From an uncultured Bacilli bacterium (GTDB taxonomy: Bacteria; Bacillota_I; Bacilli_A; RF39; UBA660): a DNA stretch of 32,641 nucleotides. Shown here in pieces: positions 6,761-15,214 of this stretch (within the stretch, counting starts at the first letter, position 1; every line of letters starts with the position of its first letter). The stretch covers positions 1 to 32,641 of the forward strand of contig CANRQF010000010.1 in the NCBI GenBank assembly GCA_947632715.1. The letters run 5' to 3'. The notes under the pieces were generated by a model that did no database searches, had not been told where the DNA came from, and worked only from the letters and a program-made list of their open reading frames with translations. The translations under genes and the position numbers were made by a program.

Positions 6761-7723
6761 ATGAAGAAATATATTATTTTATTATTAATGTTATTAATGC
6801 CACTTCAAGTTATGGCTTATTCTGACTATGTTTATTTGGGAGGAAATACTTTAGGTATAGAAATAAATGTTGATGGAATATTAGTAGTAGGTTTTTATAA
6901 AATAAATGGTAAATATAATAATTCAGAGTTAAAAGTTGGTGATTATATTAAAAAAATAAATGATGAAGAAATATTTACTTTAAAAGAATTAACGGAAGAA
7001 ATGGAAAAATATACCAAAGATGGTAAAGTAGATATAACTTATATTAGAAATAATAAAGAATATCATACAGATTTAAATTTAATAAATGATGATGGTGTAT
7101 ATAAAACAGGATTATATGTAAAAGATAGTATTATGGGAATAGGAACTCTTACTTATATTGATCCAAATTCTAAGATATATGGTGCTTTAGGACACGAAAT
7201 AATTGAAAGTAATAGTAAACAAAAAGTTGAAATAAAAGATGGAAGTATATTTAGAAATACAATTACATCTATAGATAAATCAACAACTGGTAATGCAGGT
7301 AGTAAGAATGCTAAATATTATTTCAATACAACTTATGGTACAATAGAAAAAAATACTAATCATGGTATATTTGGTTCCATTAATAATACGTTAAATAATT
7401 TAAAGTTAGTTGAAGTAGGTAGTAAAGATGATGTAAAAATTGGTGATGCAACATTATATACGGTTTTAGAGGGTGAAAAAGTAGAAGCATTTAAAATAAG
7501 AATTAAGAGTATAAATGAAAATAGTTCAACTAAGAATATTACTTTTGAGATAACTGATAAAAAATTAATTGAGAAAACTGGAGGAGTAGTTCAAGGTATG
7601 AGTGGTTCACCAATTGTTCAAAACAATAAAATTGTGGGAGTTGTTACTCATGTTATTGTTGATAATCCTTTAACAGGTTATGGTTTATTTATAACCACGA
7701 TGTTAGAAGAAGGGGAAAATTAA
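6761..7723 (+). CDS. spoIVB: SpoIVB sporulation signalling serine peptidase
   Basis: This 320-residue protein has a signal or anchor (residues 1-19), a PDZ domain (about 28-105, with SELKVGDYIKKINDEEIFTLKEL) and an S55 peptidase domain. The catalytic set fits SpoIVB: H145 in YGALGHEI, D266 in ITDKKL and S281 in GMSGSPI, with the Asp-Ser spacing (15) identical to Bacillus subtilis D363/S378. Downstream GVVTHVIVDNPLTGYGLFI matches the family end. In Bacillus the protease is secreted from the forespore into the intermembrane space and cleaves SpoIVFA, releasing the SpoIVFB protease that activates sigma-K. The N-terminal part is shorter than in Bacillus. An RBS (GGGTGA) precedes the ATG. spoIVB is a sporulation-specific gene, so with sigG it argues for a spore-forming lineage. 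Confidence 0.95.
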   Translation: MKKYIILLLMLLMPLQVMAYSDYVYLGGNTLGIEINVDGILVVGFYKINGKYNNSELKVGDYIKKINDEEIFTLKELTEEMEKYTKDGKVDITYIRNNKEYHTDLNLINDDGVYKTGLYVKDSIMGIGTLTYIDPNSKIYGALGHEIIESNSKQKVEIKDGSIFRNTITSIDKSTTGNAGSKNAKYYFNTTYGTIEKNTNHGIFGSINNTLNNLKLVEVGSKDDVKIGDATLYTVLEGEKVEAFKIRIKSINENSSTKNITFEITDKKLIEKTGGVVQGMSGSPIVQNNKIVGVVTHVIVDNPLTGYGLFITTMLEEGEN

Positions 7724-7747
7724 AAAGAGTTTTTTGAAAACTCTTTT
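7723..7747. terminator. Bidirectional terminator between spoIVB and pilB
   Basis: A perfect 11-bp stem (AAAAGAGTTTT / AAAACTCTTTT) has a 3-base loop. It lies between the convergent genes and touches both stop codons, so its A/T-rich outer arms can act as the tail in either direction. Confidence 0.85.
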
Positions 7748-9029
7748 ATAATGTTTCAACATTTTGATTTTTAAATGGATTATTGACTTTATTAGTTGTT
7801 TTACCCATAATTGCGTCTTTAAGTTCATCATCATCTTTACCAAAGTCATCTTCAACATCGATAACTCTTAATAATTCATCCATTGAAGTAAATCCTTCCA
7901 TAACTTTTATTAAACCATCTTTTAATAGAGAACTAGTATCTTTTGAATATACTAATCTTCTTAAATCATCTTTTCGAACATTACTAACAATTGCATCTCT
8001 GATATCTTCATTAATTTCTAGAACTTCATGAATAGCAATTCTTCCTTTATAACCATTAATACATTCTGGACAACCAACTGGTGTATATATTTGATTAACA
8101 TCTAAATTTAAACATGTTTTAAACAAATTCTTTTCATAACTATTAGTTGGACGAGCACTACGACATTTTGGACATAATCTTTTAACAAGTCTTTGCGATA
8201 TAATACCAGATAGAGCACTACCTAATAAATATCTTTCAACTTCCATATCCAGTAATCTTTCAATTGTATTAAGCGAGTTATTAGTGTGGATAGTAGATAG
8301 TACTAAGTGACCAGTAATGGCTGCTCTTACGGCAATTCTTGCTGTTTCATCATCACGAATTTCTCCGATCATTATAATATCAGGGTCTTGTCTTAAAATA
8401 CTTCTTAATGTATTTCCGAATGTTAAACCAATTTCACTCATTACTTGAACTTGGTTTACACCAGATATTTTCATTTCAACGGGATCTTCAACAGTAATAA
8501 TATTTCGATCTGTTGTATTTAATACTTGTAACATAGCATAAACTGTTGTTGATTTACCAGAACCAGTAGCACCAGTAACAAGAATAATACCATTTGGTTT
8601 TTTAATTAATTTATTTATTTTTTCATAATTATCTTTGGTTAAGCCAATCGTTTCTAGACCATTTAAACTCATACTATAATCAAGAATACGAATAACTACT
8701 TTTTCACCATCAACAATTGGTAAACTAGATACACGAAGATCTACATCAACAGTTTCAATTAAACCTTTAATTGCACCATCTTGTGGAAGTCTTGTTTCAG
8801 TTATATTCATACCAGAAATAATTTTTACTCTGGTAATTAAGTTCTTCTTAATAGTAGCAGGAACTTTAGCATAATCAAGTAGGGAACCATCGATTCTAAT
8901 TCTAACATTAAGTTCATCCGGTGTTGGATCAAAGTGAATATCTGATGCACCATGATTAACGGCATCGACAATCATCTCATTAACAATATCAACAATCGGT
9001 TTATTATCATAGTCAAATTCTCTAAACAC
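7746..9029 (-). CDS. pilB: Type IV pilus assembly ATPase PilB (GspE family)
   Basis: This 427-residue secretion ATPase would power pilin polymerisation at the inner face of the membrane. The N2-type domain (DAVNHGASDIHFDP, residues 22-34) is followed by Walker A GATGSGKS (153-160), the Asp box EDPVEM, Walker B DPDIIMIGEIR (215-225), the His box HLVLSTIHTN and a zinc site of four cysteines (C286, C289, C320, C323). At 427 residues it lacks the long N-terminal MshEN domain of proteobacterial PilB. The start is GTG at 9029, placed by GGTGA 7 bases upstream. It has its own sigma-A promoter and lies over 6 kb from pilC-pilD, with the rnf-like and dnaG-rpoD-trmK operons between. No pilT is visible, and in the absence of pilins here a competence (ComG-like) or secretion role is also possible. 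Confidence 0.92.
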   Translation of the reverse strand: MFREFDYDNKPIVDIVNEMIVDAVNHGASDIHFDPTPDELNVRIRIDGSLLDYAKVPATIKKNLITRVKIISGMNITETRLPQDGAIKGLIETVDVDLRVSSLPIVDGEKVVIRILDYSMSLNGLETIGLTKDNYEKINKLIKKPNGIILVTGATGSGKSTTVYAMLQVLNTTDRNIITVEDPVEMKISGVNQVQVMSEIGLTFGNTLRSILRQDPDIIMIGEIRDDETARIAVRAAITGHLVLSTIHTNNSLNTIERLLDMEVERYLLGSALSGIISQRLVKRLCPKCRSARPTNSYEKNLFKTCLNLDVNQIYTPVGCPECINGYKGRIAIHEVLEINEDIRDAIVSNVRKDDLRRLVYSKDTSSLLKDGLIKVMEGFTSMDELLRVIDVEDDFGKDDDELKDAIMGKTTNKVNNPFKNQNVETL

Positions 9030-9071
9030 TTTGTATCACCGTTATTCCCTTTTTCTACTTTACTACAATTT

Positions 9072-9100
9072 ATTATACAATATTTATTTGTAAAAGACAA
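9072..9100 (-). promoter_or_regulatory. Sigma-A promoter of pilB
   Basis: On the minus strand TTGTCT (9095-9100) and TATAAT (9072-9077) are separated by exactly 17 bases. The pilB GTG is about 43 bases downstream. A possible plus-strand -10 for the Rnf-like genes (TAAAAT, 9168-9173) has only a weak -35. Confidence 0.65.
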
Positions 9101-9196
9101 TTAATTTTCTTTATTTTTTCTTAATATTAATATTAATTTTAATCTTTTATTCTAAAATAACTTTTGTTAAAATATATTTAAGGGTTGGTGAAGTAA

Positions 9197-10333
9197 ATGA
9201 ATAAGTATATTAAAATCCCTGAAAATAAAGATATTGATTTAGATATGATGATTAATTTATATTTAGATCCTTTAAATATCTATATTCCTATTTTCAAAAA
9301 AGAAAAATTTAAATTAAATACATATATTTATAAAAATACCTATTTTGATAACTTTATTTCATCTGTATCCGGTAAAATATCTGGTAGTAAAAAAGTCATA
9401 ATTAATGGTAAATCTTGTCCTGCTTTAGAAGTTACCAATGATTTTAAAGAAAATGTTTTAAAAAAGAATAAGAAGAAAAAGATTAAAAATAAAGAAGAAT
9501 TAATCCAAATTTTAAATGATTATCATTTAATTGATATTATTAAAAAAATGAGTAATAAAGATATTAAAAACTTAGTAATAACTTCAGTAGATGAAGATAT
9601 ATATTCTTATAATGAATTAATGATTTTAGCAAATTATGCTAATAAAATTTGTAATACAATAACCGAACTTTTAAACATACTTAATATTGATACAGCTACC
9701 ATTGCTGTTAAAAACACTTTTTTTAAAGCTATTAAAAATTTAAAAGCTATTATTGGTACTTATCCTAATATTGATTTAAAATTATTAAATGATTATTACT
9801 TAATTAGTTATGATACTTTTATATGTAAAGAATTAAATATAAAAGAAGAGAATAGTTTAATCTTAACTAGTAATGATATATATAATTTATATAATGTCTT
9901 AATAAAAGGAAATATAATTAATGAAAAGTTTGTTACTATAAGTGGTAATGCTGTTTTAAAATCTTTAGTTATTAAAACAAGATTAGGTATAAGTATAGAA
10001 GAATTAATTACTAAACTAGTTAAAATAACAAATTCTGAATATGAAATATACTTAAATGGTCCTATTAAAGGTGAAAAAATTAATGATATAAGCAATTATA
10101 TAATTACTAATGATATTAGAAATATTGTTATTAATAAAAGAGAAGAAAAACAAATAGTGGATTGTATTAATTGTGGAGTATGTTATAAAGTATGTCCATT
10201 TAATATTAATGTTATAAATTATTATAATAAAAATAAAAAATGTTCAAAATGTAGTGGCTGTGGTTTATGTAATTATGTTTGTCCTGCCAATATTGATTTA
10301 AAAAGTAAAGTATATGGAGGAAAACATGAATAA
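9197..10333 (+). CDS. RnfC-like iron-sulfur protein, divergent
   Basis: This 378-residue protein resembles RnfC, the peripheral subunit of the Rnf ferredoxin:NAD oxidoreductase. In order: a barrel-sandwich N-terminus (IYIPIFKKEKF, SSVSGKISG), a middle domain, an SLBB-like strand set (TISGNAVLKS near 263-272) and two C-terminal 4Fe-4S motifs, CINCGVCYKVCP and CSGCGLCNYVCP. The middle domain keeps the fold pattern (IAVKN, IGTYPN) but shows no glycine-rich GGAGFPT loop and no NGAECEP motif, which build the nucleotide/FMN site in normal RnfC. It therefore probably cannot oxidise or reduce NAD directly, although the iron-sulfur clusters remain. An RBS (GGTGA) precedes the ATG. The frame is intact with no stops, and the gene overlaps the RnfD-like gene by 8 bases. 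No other rnf gene is nearby. Family call fairly sure; function open. Confidence 0.75.
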   Translation: MNKYIKIPENKDIDLDMMINLYLDPLNIYIPIFKKEKFKLNTYIYKNTYFDNFISSVSGKISGSKKVIINGKSCPALEVTNDFKENVLKKNKKKKIKNKEELIQILNDYHLIDIIKKMSNKDIKNLVITSVDEDIYSYNELMILANYANKICNTITELLNILNIDTATIAVKNTFFKAIKNLKAIIGTYPNIDLKLLNDYYLISYDTFICKELNIKEENSLILTSNDIYNLYNVLIKGNIINEKFVTISGNAVLKSLVIKTRLGISIEELITKLVKITNSEYEIYLNGPIKGEKINDISNYIITNDIRNIVINKREEKQIVDCINCGVCYKVCPFNINVINYYNKNKKCSKCSGCGLCNYVCPANIDLKSKVYGGKHE

Positions 10334-11174
10334 AAAAAGTGTTAAAAGATTAGTAATTGAAAATTTAATTATATTATTACCATTTATAATATATGGTTTT
10401 TATAAAAATGGTTATTTAATATATCAAAGAAATTTAATTAAAGAAATATGGCTATTTAAAAATATTTATTTTGTTTTAATAGCAATATTAACTAAAATAA
10501 TTTATGATTTAATAAAATATAAAAAAATAGTTATTAATTATGATTTTGTTTATTTAATACTTGTTAGTATGATTATTCCTTACCATACTAATTTACTAGT
10601 ATTTTGTATTTTATTACCTATAACTTATATAATATCTAATATCTTAGAAAAATATTTTAAATTTAATAAAGTATGTTTTATGTTTTTAATAATATTTTTA
10701 ATTAATGGCTTATTATTTAATTTTAATTATACTAATTTGTTAGAAGAGAAGTTTAGTTATCATTTTTCTTTCTTTGATATTTTAGCAGGTCGTAGTATTG
10801 GCGGTATATCTTCAACTAGTATTATTTTATCTTTTTTAAGTTATATTTATTTAGTTAATACTTTATATTATAAAAAAGAAATTCCCTTTACTATTAATAT
10901 TGTTTATTTAGGGTTAGCATTTCTTTATTATTTAGTTACTAAATCTGATATATTAATAAATAGTGAACTTATTTTTAGTAGTATTTTTGTTTCTACTTTA
11001 CCAATGTATAGTCCTTTTAAAGAAAAAATAACATTAATATATAGTATTTTAATAAGTTTATTAACATTTATATTATATATATTAATTAATAATCCTTTTG
11101 TTATTTATTTAAGTATTTTTATAATATCTATAATATTTATGAATATTCATTTCAAAACAGCAAAAAAATCTTAG
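10326..11174 (+). CDS. RnfD-like integral membrane protein, divergent
   Basis: This 282-residue membrane protein has about nine or ten predicted helices. The segment GRSIGGISSTSIILSFLSYIYL resembles the RnfD/NqrB core (GxxGxxxETSxxxxLxGxxxL), and TLPMYSPFKEKITLIYSI matches the family's late P-x-x-x-x-x-x-Y pattern. The SGATPL-type motif, whose threonine carries covalent FMN in RnfD and NqrB, was not found, so flavinylation looks lost. It is shorter than usual RnfD. Start choice: an in-frame ATG at 10314 lies directly on the Shine-Dalgarno GGAGG (10316-10320); the ATG at 10326, five bases after it, is the real start. The gene overlaps the RnfC-like stop by 8 bases, so the two are coupled and probably form one complex. 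Electron-transfer partners are unknown. Confidence 0.65.
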   Translation: MNKKSVKRLVIENLIILLPFIIYGFYKNGYLIYQRNLIKEIWLFKNIYFVLIAILTKIIYDLIKYKKIVINYDFVYLILVSMIIPYHTNLLVFCILLPITYIISNILEKYFKFNKVCFMFLIIFLINGLLFNFNYTNLLEEKFSYHFSFFDILAGRSIGGISSTSIILSFLSYIYLVNTLYYKKEIPFTINIVYLGLAFLYYLVTKSDILINSELIFSSIFVSTLPMYSPFKEKITLIYSILISLLTFILYILINNPFVIYLSIFIISIIFMNIHFKTAKKS

Positions 11175-11192
11175 ATGAATTCTAAGTTTTTT
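11170..11192 (+). terminator. Probable terminator after the RnfD-like gene
   Basis: A 6-bp stem (CTTAGA / TCTAAG) around a 5-base loop is followed by six T. The stem is short but ends directly at the gene's stop codon and just before the next promoter. Confidence 0.6.
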
Positions 11193-11204
11193 GATGCTAA
11201 AACA

Positions 11205-11232
11205 TTGACTTTTATGGGATTTTTGTTATACT
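11205..11232 (+). promoter_or_regulatory. Sigma-A promoter of dnaG-rpoD-trmK
   Basis: TTGACT (11205-11210), 16 bases, TATACT (11227-11232) is the best sigma-A promoter match I noticed in the window. It leaves an untranslated leader of about 110 bases before dnaG. The leader holds an inverted repeat (ATATTGAA near 11293 / TTCAATAT near 11323) and a 21-codon reading frame at 11272-11337 without a convincing ribosome binding site. No known riboswitch was recognised in it. Confidence 0.7.
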
Positions 11233-11350
11233 AATAAAATAGTTTTGAAAGGGCAAGAGAAAAAGCAACTAATGGTAAATTTATTAAAATTTATATTGAA
11301 AAAAAGGATTTTGTGCTTAAAAATTCAATATATATAGTTAGAGGGGAAAA

Positions 11351-13090
11351 ATGCAAGCAATTAGTGAAGAGAAGATAAATGAGATAAGAAATTCGGCAGA
11401 TATTGTAAGTATAATTTCTGATTATATACCACTTAAGATGCAAGGACGTAATTATTTTGGTGTTTGTCCATTTCATGATGATCACAATCCAAGTATGTCC
11501 GTTTCTAAAGAAAGACAACTTTTTAAGTGTTTTGTATGTAATAAAGGTGGTAATGTTTTTACCTTTGTTAAAGACTATGAAAATATTAGTTACATTGAAG
11601 CCGTTAAAAGAGTTGCTGATAAAGTAGGAATTCCTCTAGAAATTGGAAATATAAAAAAAGAAAGTAGTAAATTTAAATTAGAATATGAAATAATGGATTA
11701 TGCTACAAAAATATTTCAAAACAATTTAAATAGCAAAGAAGGGATAAAAGCTAAAGAATATTTATTAAATAGAGGTATAACAGACAAAATAATTAAAGAT
11801 TTTAGAATTGGTTTAGCACTTGATGATAATACCTATTTATATAATGTTTTAACTAAGAAAAATTATGATATTAATTTACTTGATGAACTTGGTTTAATAA
11901 CAAAAGATGGTATAAAAGGGTATGATAAATTTCAAAATAGAATAATGTTTCCTTTAACTGATTTACAAGGAAATACAGTAGGATATACTGGTAGAATATA
12001 TAATGGGGAAGATAGTGCTAAATATATTAATACGAAAGAAACAAAAATATATAAAAAAGGTAATACATTATTTAATTATTATAATGCTAAAAATTATATA
12101 AGAAGTGAAAAATGTGCTATTTTAGTTGAAGGTAATATGGATGCTATTAGAGTATATTCTAGTGGAATTTATAATGTTTTAGCTTTAATGGGGACAAGTA
12201 TTACTAAAGAACAAGTTGATATATTAAAAAAATTAAGAGTACCTATAATATTAATGCTTGATAACGATAATGCTGGAGCACTTGCTACAATGAATGTAGG
12301 TAGTGAGTTAGAAAAAGAGAATGTTGTAGTTAAAGTAGTTAGATTAGAAGGTGCTAAAGATCCAGATGAATATATTATTAAATATGGTATTGATAAATTT
12401 AAAAATACAATAGCTAATAGTATTAATTATTTTGATTATAAACTTAAATATTTAAAAGAAAATAAAAATTTAAATAATACGGAAGAATTAGTTTTGTATA
12501 TTAAATCAGTTATTAAACTCTTAGATAAAGAAGATAATTTAACAAAAGAAATTACTTTAAAGAAACTTAGTGAGGAATATAATATTGATTATGATACTTT
12601 AAAAAAAGAAGTTAATTTTAAAGAACAAGTTGAAGTAAAAGTAAAACCTGTTATGAAAAAAAATAAAAATAAATATCAGGAGTGTGTTAATTTTATATTA
12701 TATTATATGATGAGTGATAGTAAATATATAAAAATATATAATAAAAGATTGGGATATTTAAAAAATAAAGAAGAGAGAGATTTAGTTACTGAAATAGAAT
12801 ATTATATTGATAAACATGGAAAAATAAATATGGCTGATTTTTTAAGTTATATTGAAAATTATGATAATTTAAAAGAGATGGTTAATAATATATGTGGTAG
12901 TGTTAATGTCGAAGATTTAGATGAAAATATTTTTATGGATTATATAAATGTTATTATTGATATATTAGATAAAGAAGAATTAATAAATATCAAAAATAAA
13001 ATTCATAATGGTTTAGATATAAATGAACAAATGAAGAATATTAAACAACAAATTGAAATAAAGAAAAAAATAATTAAAAAGGAAGTGTAA
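11351..13090 (+). CDS. dnaG: DNA primase DnaG
   Basis: This 579-residue primase makes RNA primers at the replication fork for DNA polymerase and interacts with DnaB helicase through its C-terminus. The N-terminal CHC2 zinc site is C39, H42, C60, C63 ([12 protein letters not shown] ... [10 protein letters not shown]). The RNA polymerase/TOPRIM core contains the motifs [25 protein letters not shown] (metal-binding Glu about residue 259) and [12 protein letters not shown]. Residues after about 430 form the less conserved helicase-interaction region. The length is within the family range. The ribosome binding site GAGGGG is close to the ATG. It is followed two bases later by rpoD, the classic Firmicutes macromolecular-synthesis operon. 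Confidence 0.96.
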   Translation: MQAISEEKINEIRNSADIVSIISDYIPLKMQGRNYFGVCPFHDDHNPSMSVSKERQLFKCFVCNKGGNVFTFVKDYENISYIEAVKRVADKVGIPLEIGNIKKESSKFKLEYEIMDYATKIFQNNLNSKEGIKAKEYLLNRGITDKIIKDFRIGLALDDNTYLYNVLTKKNYDINLLDELGLITKDGIKGYDKFQNRIMFPLTDLQGNTVGYTGRIYNGEDSAKYINTKETKIYKKGNTLFNYYNAKNYIRSEKCAILVEGNMDAIRVYSSGIYNVLALMGTSITKEQVDILKKLRVPIILMLDNDNAGALATMNVGSELEKENVVVKVVRLEGAKDPDEYIIKYGIDKFKNTIANSINYFDYKLKYLKENKNLNNTEELVLYIKSVIKLLDKEDNLTKEITLKKLSEEYNIDYDTLKKEVNFKEQVEVKVKPVMKKNKNKYQECVNFILYYMMSDSKYIKIYNKRLGYLKNKEERDLVTEIEYYIDKHGKINMADFLSYIENYDNLKEMVNNICGSVNVEDLDENIFMDYINVIIDILDKEELINIKNKIHNGLDINEQMKNIKQQIEIKKKIIKKEV

Positions 13091-13092
13091 TA

Positions 13093-14208
13093 ATGGTAAA
13101 GATGGTTGAAATTAAAACTTTTGAAGAAAGAAAAGAAGAATTAGTTAAGAAAGGTGAAGAACAAGGATATATTACATTTGAAGAATTAGCAGAAAGTTTA
13201 AAAGGATTAGAGCTTGAAGCTGATGATTTAGATGATTTATATAATTCTTTAATTGATGCAGGAATAACAGTTATAAATGAAGAAGATGCTGATGATGAAA
13301 CTGGGGATTTTAGTAAAGAAAAAATAGATGAAGAACCAATTTTATTAGATGATGCTGAACTTACAAAAGATGTTAATATTAATGATCCAGTAAGAATGTA
13401 TTTAAAAGAAATAGGTCGAATTAGTCTTTTATCTAGTGAAGATGAAATGAATATTTCTATGCGTATTGCTGATGGTGATGAGGATGCTAAAAGAATTCTT
13501 GCTGAAAGTAATTTAAGATTAGTTGTTAGTATAGCAAAAAGATATGTTGGTCGTGGTTTATTATTCTTAGATTTAATTCAAGAAGGTAACATTGGTTTAA
13601 TGAAAGCAGTTGAAAAATTTGATTATGATAAGGGATATAAATTTTCAACATATGCAACATGGTGGATTAGACAAGCCATTACTAGAGCTTTAGCTGATCA
13701 AGCAAGAACAATAAGAGTACCAGTACACATGGTTGAAACGATTAATAAAATGGTTAGAGTTCAAAGACAAATGACTTTAGAACTTAATAGAGAACCTAGT
13801 GAAGAAGAAATTGCTAAAAAGATGGGAATTTCCGTTGATAAAGTTAGAGAAGTTCTTAAAATTAGTCAAGAACCAGTATCTCTAGAAACACCAATTGGGG
13901 AAGAAGATGATTCACATTTAGGTGATTTCCTTAAAGATGAGGCAAGTTTATCTCCAGAAGAATATACAGAAAATGAAATATTAAAAGAAGAAATTAAAGA
14001 AGTTTTACAAACTCTTCAACCAAGAGAACAAGAGGTACTAGAATTGAGATTTGGACTTGTTGATGGTATTTGCCACACTTTGGAAGATGTTGGTAAAAGA
14101 TTTAATGTTACTAGGGAGCGTATAAGACAAATTGAAGCCAAAGCCTTAAGAAAATTACGCCATCCATCTCGTGCTAAAAAATTAAAGGATTTCTTAGACA
14201 ATCAATGA
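13093..14208 (+). CDS. rpoD: Primary RNA polymerase sigma factor RpoD (SigA)
   Basis: This 371-residue protein is the housekeeping sigma factor. Region 1.1 occupies about the first 80 residues. Region 1.2 is [21 protein letters not shown]. Region 2 has [34 protein letters not shown] and the -10 melting segment [18 protein letters not shown]. Region 3 includes [15 protein letters not shown]. Region 4 ends with the -35 helix-turn-helix [21 protein letters not shown]. The length matches Bacillus SigA (371). The gene follows dnaG by two bases with AGGAAG as ribosome binding site, and its TGA stop overlaps the trmK start by four bases. The many TTGAC/TATAAT-like promoters in this window are its expected targets. 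Confidence 0.97.
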   Translation: MVKMVEIKTFEERKEELVKKGEEQGYITFEELAESLKGLELEADDLDDLYNSLIDAGITVINEEDADDETGDFSKEKIDEEPILLDDAELTKDVNINDPVRMYLKEIGRISLLSSEDEMNISMRIADGDEDAKRILAESNLRLVVSIAKRYVGRGLLFLDLIQEGNIGLMKAVEKFDYDKGYKFSTYATWWIRQAITRALADQARTIRVPVHMVETINKMVRVQRQMTLELNREPSEEEIAKKMGISVDKVREVLKISQEPVSLETPIGEEDDSHLGDFLKDEASLSPEEYTENEILKEEIKEVLQTLQPREQEVLELRFGLVDGICHTLEDVGKRFNVTRERIRQIEAKALRKLRHPSRAKKLKDFLDNQ

Positions 14209-14825
14209 TAAGTTTAAGAATTAAAACTATAGCTAGTTTTATTAGTAATGATGATGTTGTATTGGATATAGGATGTGATCATGGTTACTTAGATATTTAT
14301 TTAAAAGAGAATAATTTATGTAAAGATGTTATAGCAAGTGATATTAACTCTAATGCTTTAAGTAGTGCAATTAATAATTTTAAAAAAAGAAAATTAGATA
14401 TTAAATATTATTTAAGTGATGGATTTGATAAAATAGATATATATTTTAATACAGCAGTTATTGCAGGAATGGGTACTAATACCATTTTACATATTTTAAA
14501 TAGTGATAAGAGTCCTAATAAACTTATTATTTCTAGTAATAACGAACTATCTAAATTGAGAATAAATCTTAATAAAATAGGTTATAAAATTGAAGAAGAA
14601 AAAGTAATTTTAGAAAATAAACATTATTATAGTATAATGTTATGTTCTAAAGGAAAACAAAAATTATCAAAAAAAGAAAAGTTATTTGGTTTAAGTAATA
14701 ATAGTGAATATTATAATTATTTAATTAAGAAGAATAAAGATATTATAAAAAAAGTGCCATTACTAAAGAAAATAAAATTAAATTATTATAATTATATATT
14801 AAAAGGTCTTACTGAAAAAAAGTAG
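14205..14825 (+). CDS. trmK: tRNA (adenine-22-N1)-methyltransferase TrmK
   Basis: This 206-residue class I SAM-dependent methyltransferase would make m1A22 in the D-loop of some tRNAs. Motif I is [16 protein letters not shown] (residues 18-33). The conserved AGMGTNTI segment, a TrmK hallmark, is near residue 88, and the C-terminal part is the helical, lysine-rich tRNA-contact region. The start ATGA overlaps the rpoD stop, indicating translational coupling. In Bacillus trmK (yqfN) also lies downstream of sigA, so the order is conserved. The usual next gene, yqfO, is missing; a YqfQ-like gene lies on the other strand instead. Confidence 0.92.
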   Translation: MISLRIKTIASFISNDDVVLDIGCDHGYLDIYLKENNLCKDVIASDINSNALSSAINNFKKRKLDIKYYLSDGFDKIDIYFNTAVIAGMGTNTILHILNSDKSPNKLIISSNNELSKLRINLNKIGYKIEEEKVILENKHYYSIMLCSKGKQKLSKKEKLFGLSNNSEYYNYLIKKNKDIIKKVPLLKKIKLNYYNYILKGLTEKK

Positions 14826-14833
14826 GACCTTTT
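14801..14833. terminator. Bidirectional terminator between trmK and the YqfQ-like gene
   Basis: A 13-bp stem (AAAAGGTCTTACT with AGTAGGACCTTTT, one G-U pair) surrounds a 7-base A-rich loop, with A/T runs outside. It spans the stop codons of both convergent genes. Confidence 0.88.
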
Positions 14834-15102
14834 GAATTTTTTAAATTATTATTTATATTATTATTTATTTTATTGATACTTTCTTTAATAACTTTTAAAT
14901 TTTCATCTTTTTTAGTCATAACTCTATTAGTAGTAGTATTTCCAAATTCCTTTATAATACTAAGGGCATTACGAGCATTATTAATCATTGGCTTAGCTTC
15001 TTTATATATAGGAATTATTTGATTAATAACGCCAAGAGTTTTAGAAATGCCTCCAATCATTCTAGTAAATGATAATCCTGGGATAGCCCTTGGTCCAAAC
15101 AT
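14809..15102 (-). CDS. Small YqfQ/VrrA-like protein
   Basis: This 97-residue protein opens with MFGPRAIPGLSF, continues with a glycine-containing helix (MIGGISKTLGVINQIIPIYKE) and ends in an Asn/Lys-rich low-complexity tail (INNNINNNLKNSK). The FGPR...PG start, the short glycine/Leu segment and the MI-N-RN pattern resemble the poorly characterised YqfQ (VrrA) family of Bacilli, whose gene lies in the same sigA-trmK neighbourhood in Bacillus. The resemblance is from memory and short, so the family name is tentative. A clear ribosome binding site (AGGTGA on the minus strand) supports the ATG. The function is unknown. Confidence 0.7.
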   Translation of the reverse strand: MFGPRAIPGLSFTRMIGGISKTLGVINQIIPIYKEAKPMINNARNALSIIKEFGNTTTNRVMTKKDENLKVIKESINKINNNINNNLKNSKGPTFFQ

Positions 15103-15157
15103 AATTAGTCACCTAATATAATTTATGCTTTTATTTTCTTTTATGAACATTTTATTA

Positions 15158-15186
15158 TTTACTTTAATAAATTGATTTGTTATAAT
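15158..15186 (+). promoter_or_regulatory. Sigma-A promoter of pilC-pilD
   Basis: TTTACT (15158-15163), 17 bases, TATAAT (15181-15186). The start codon of pilC is 28 bases beyond the -10 box. Confidence 0.55.
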
Positions 15187-15214
15187 TGTATTTAGAATAG
15201 TAAAGGTGTTAAAA

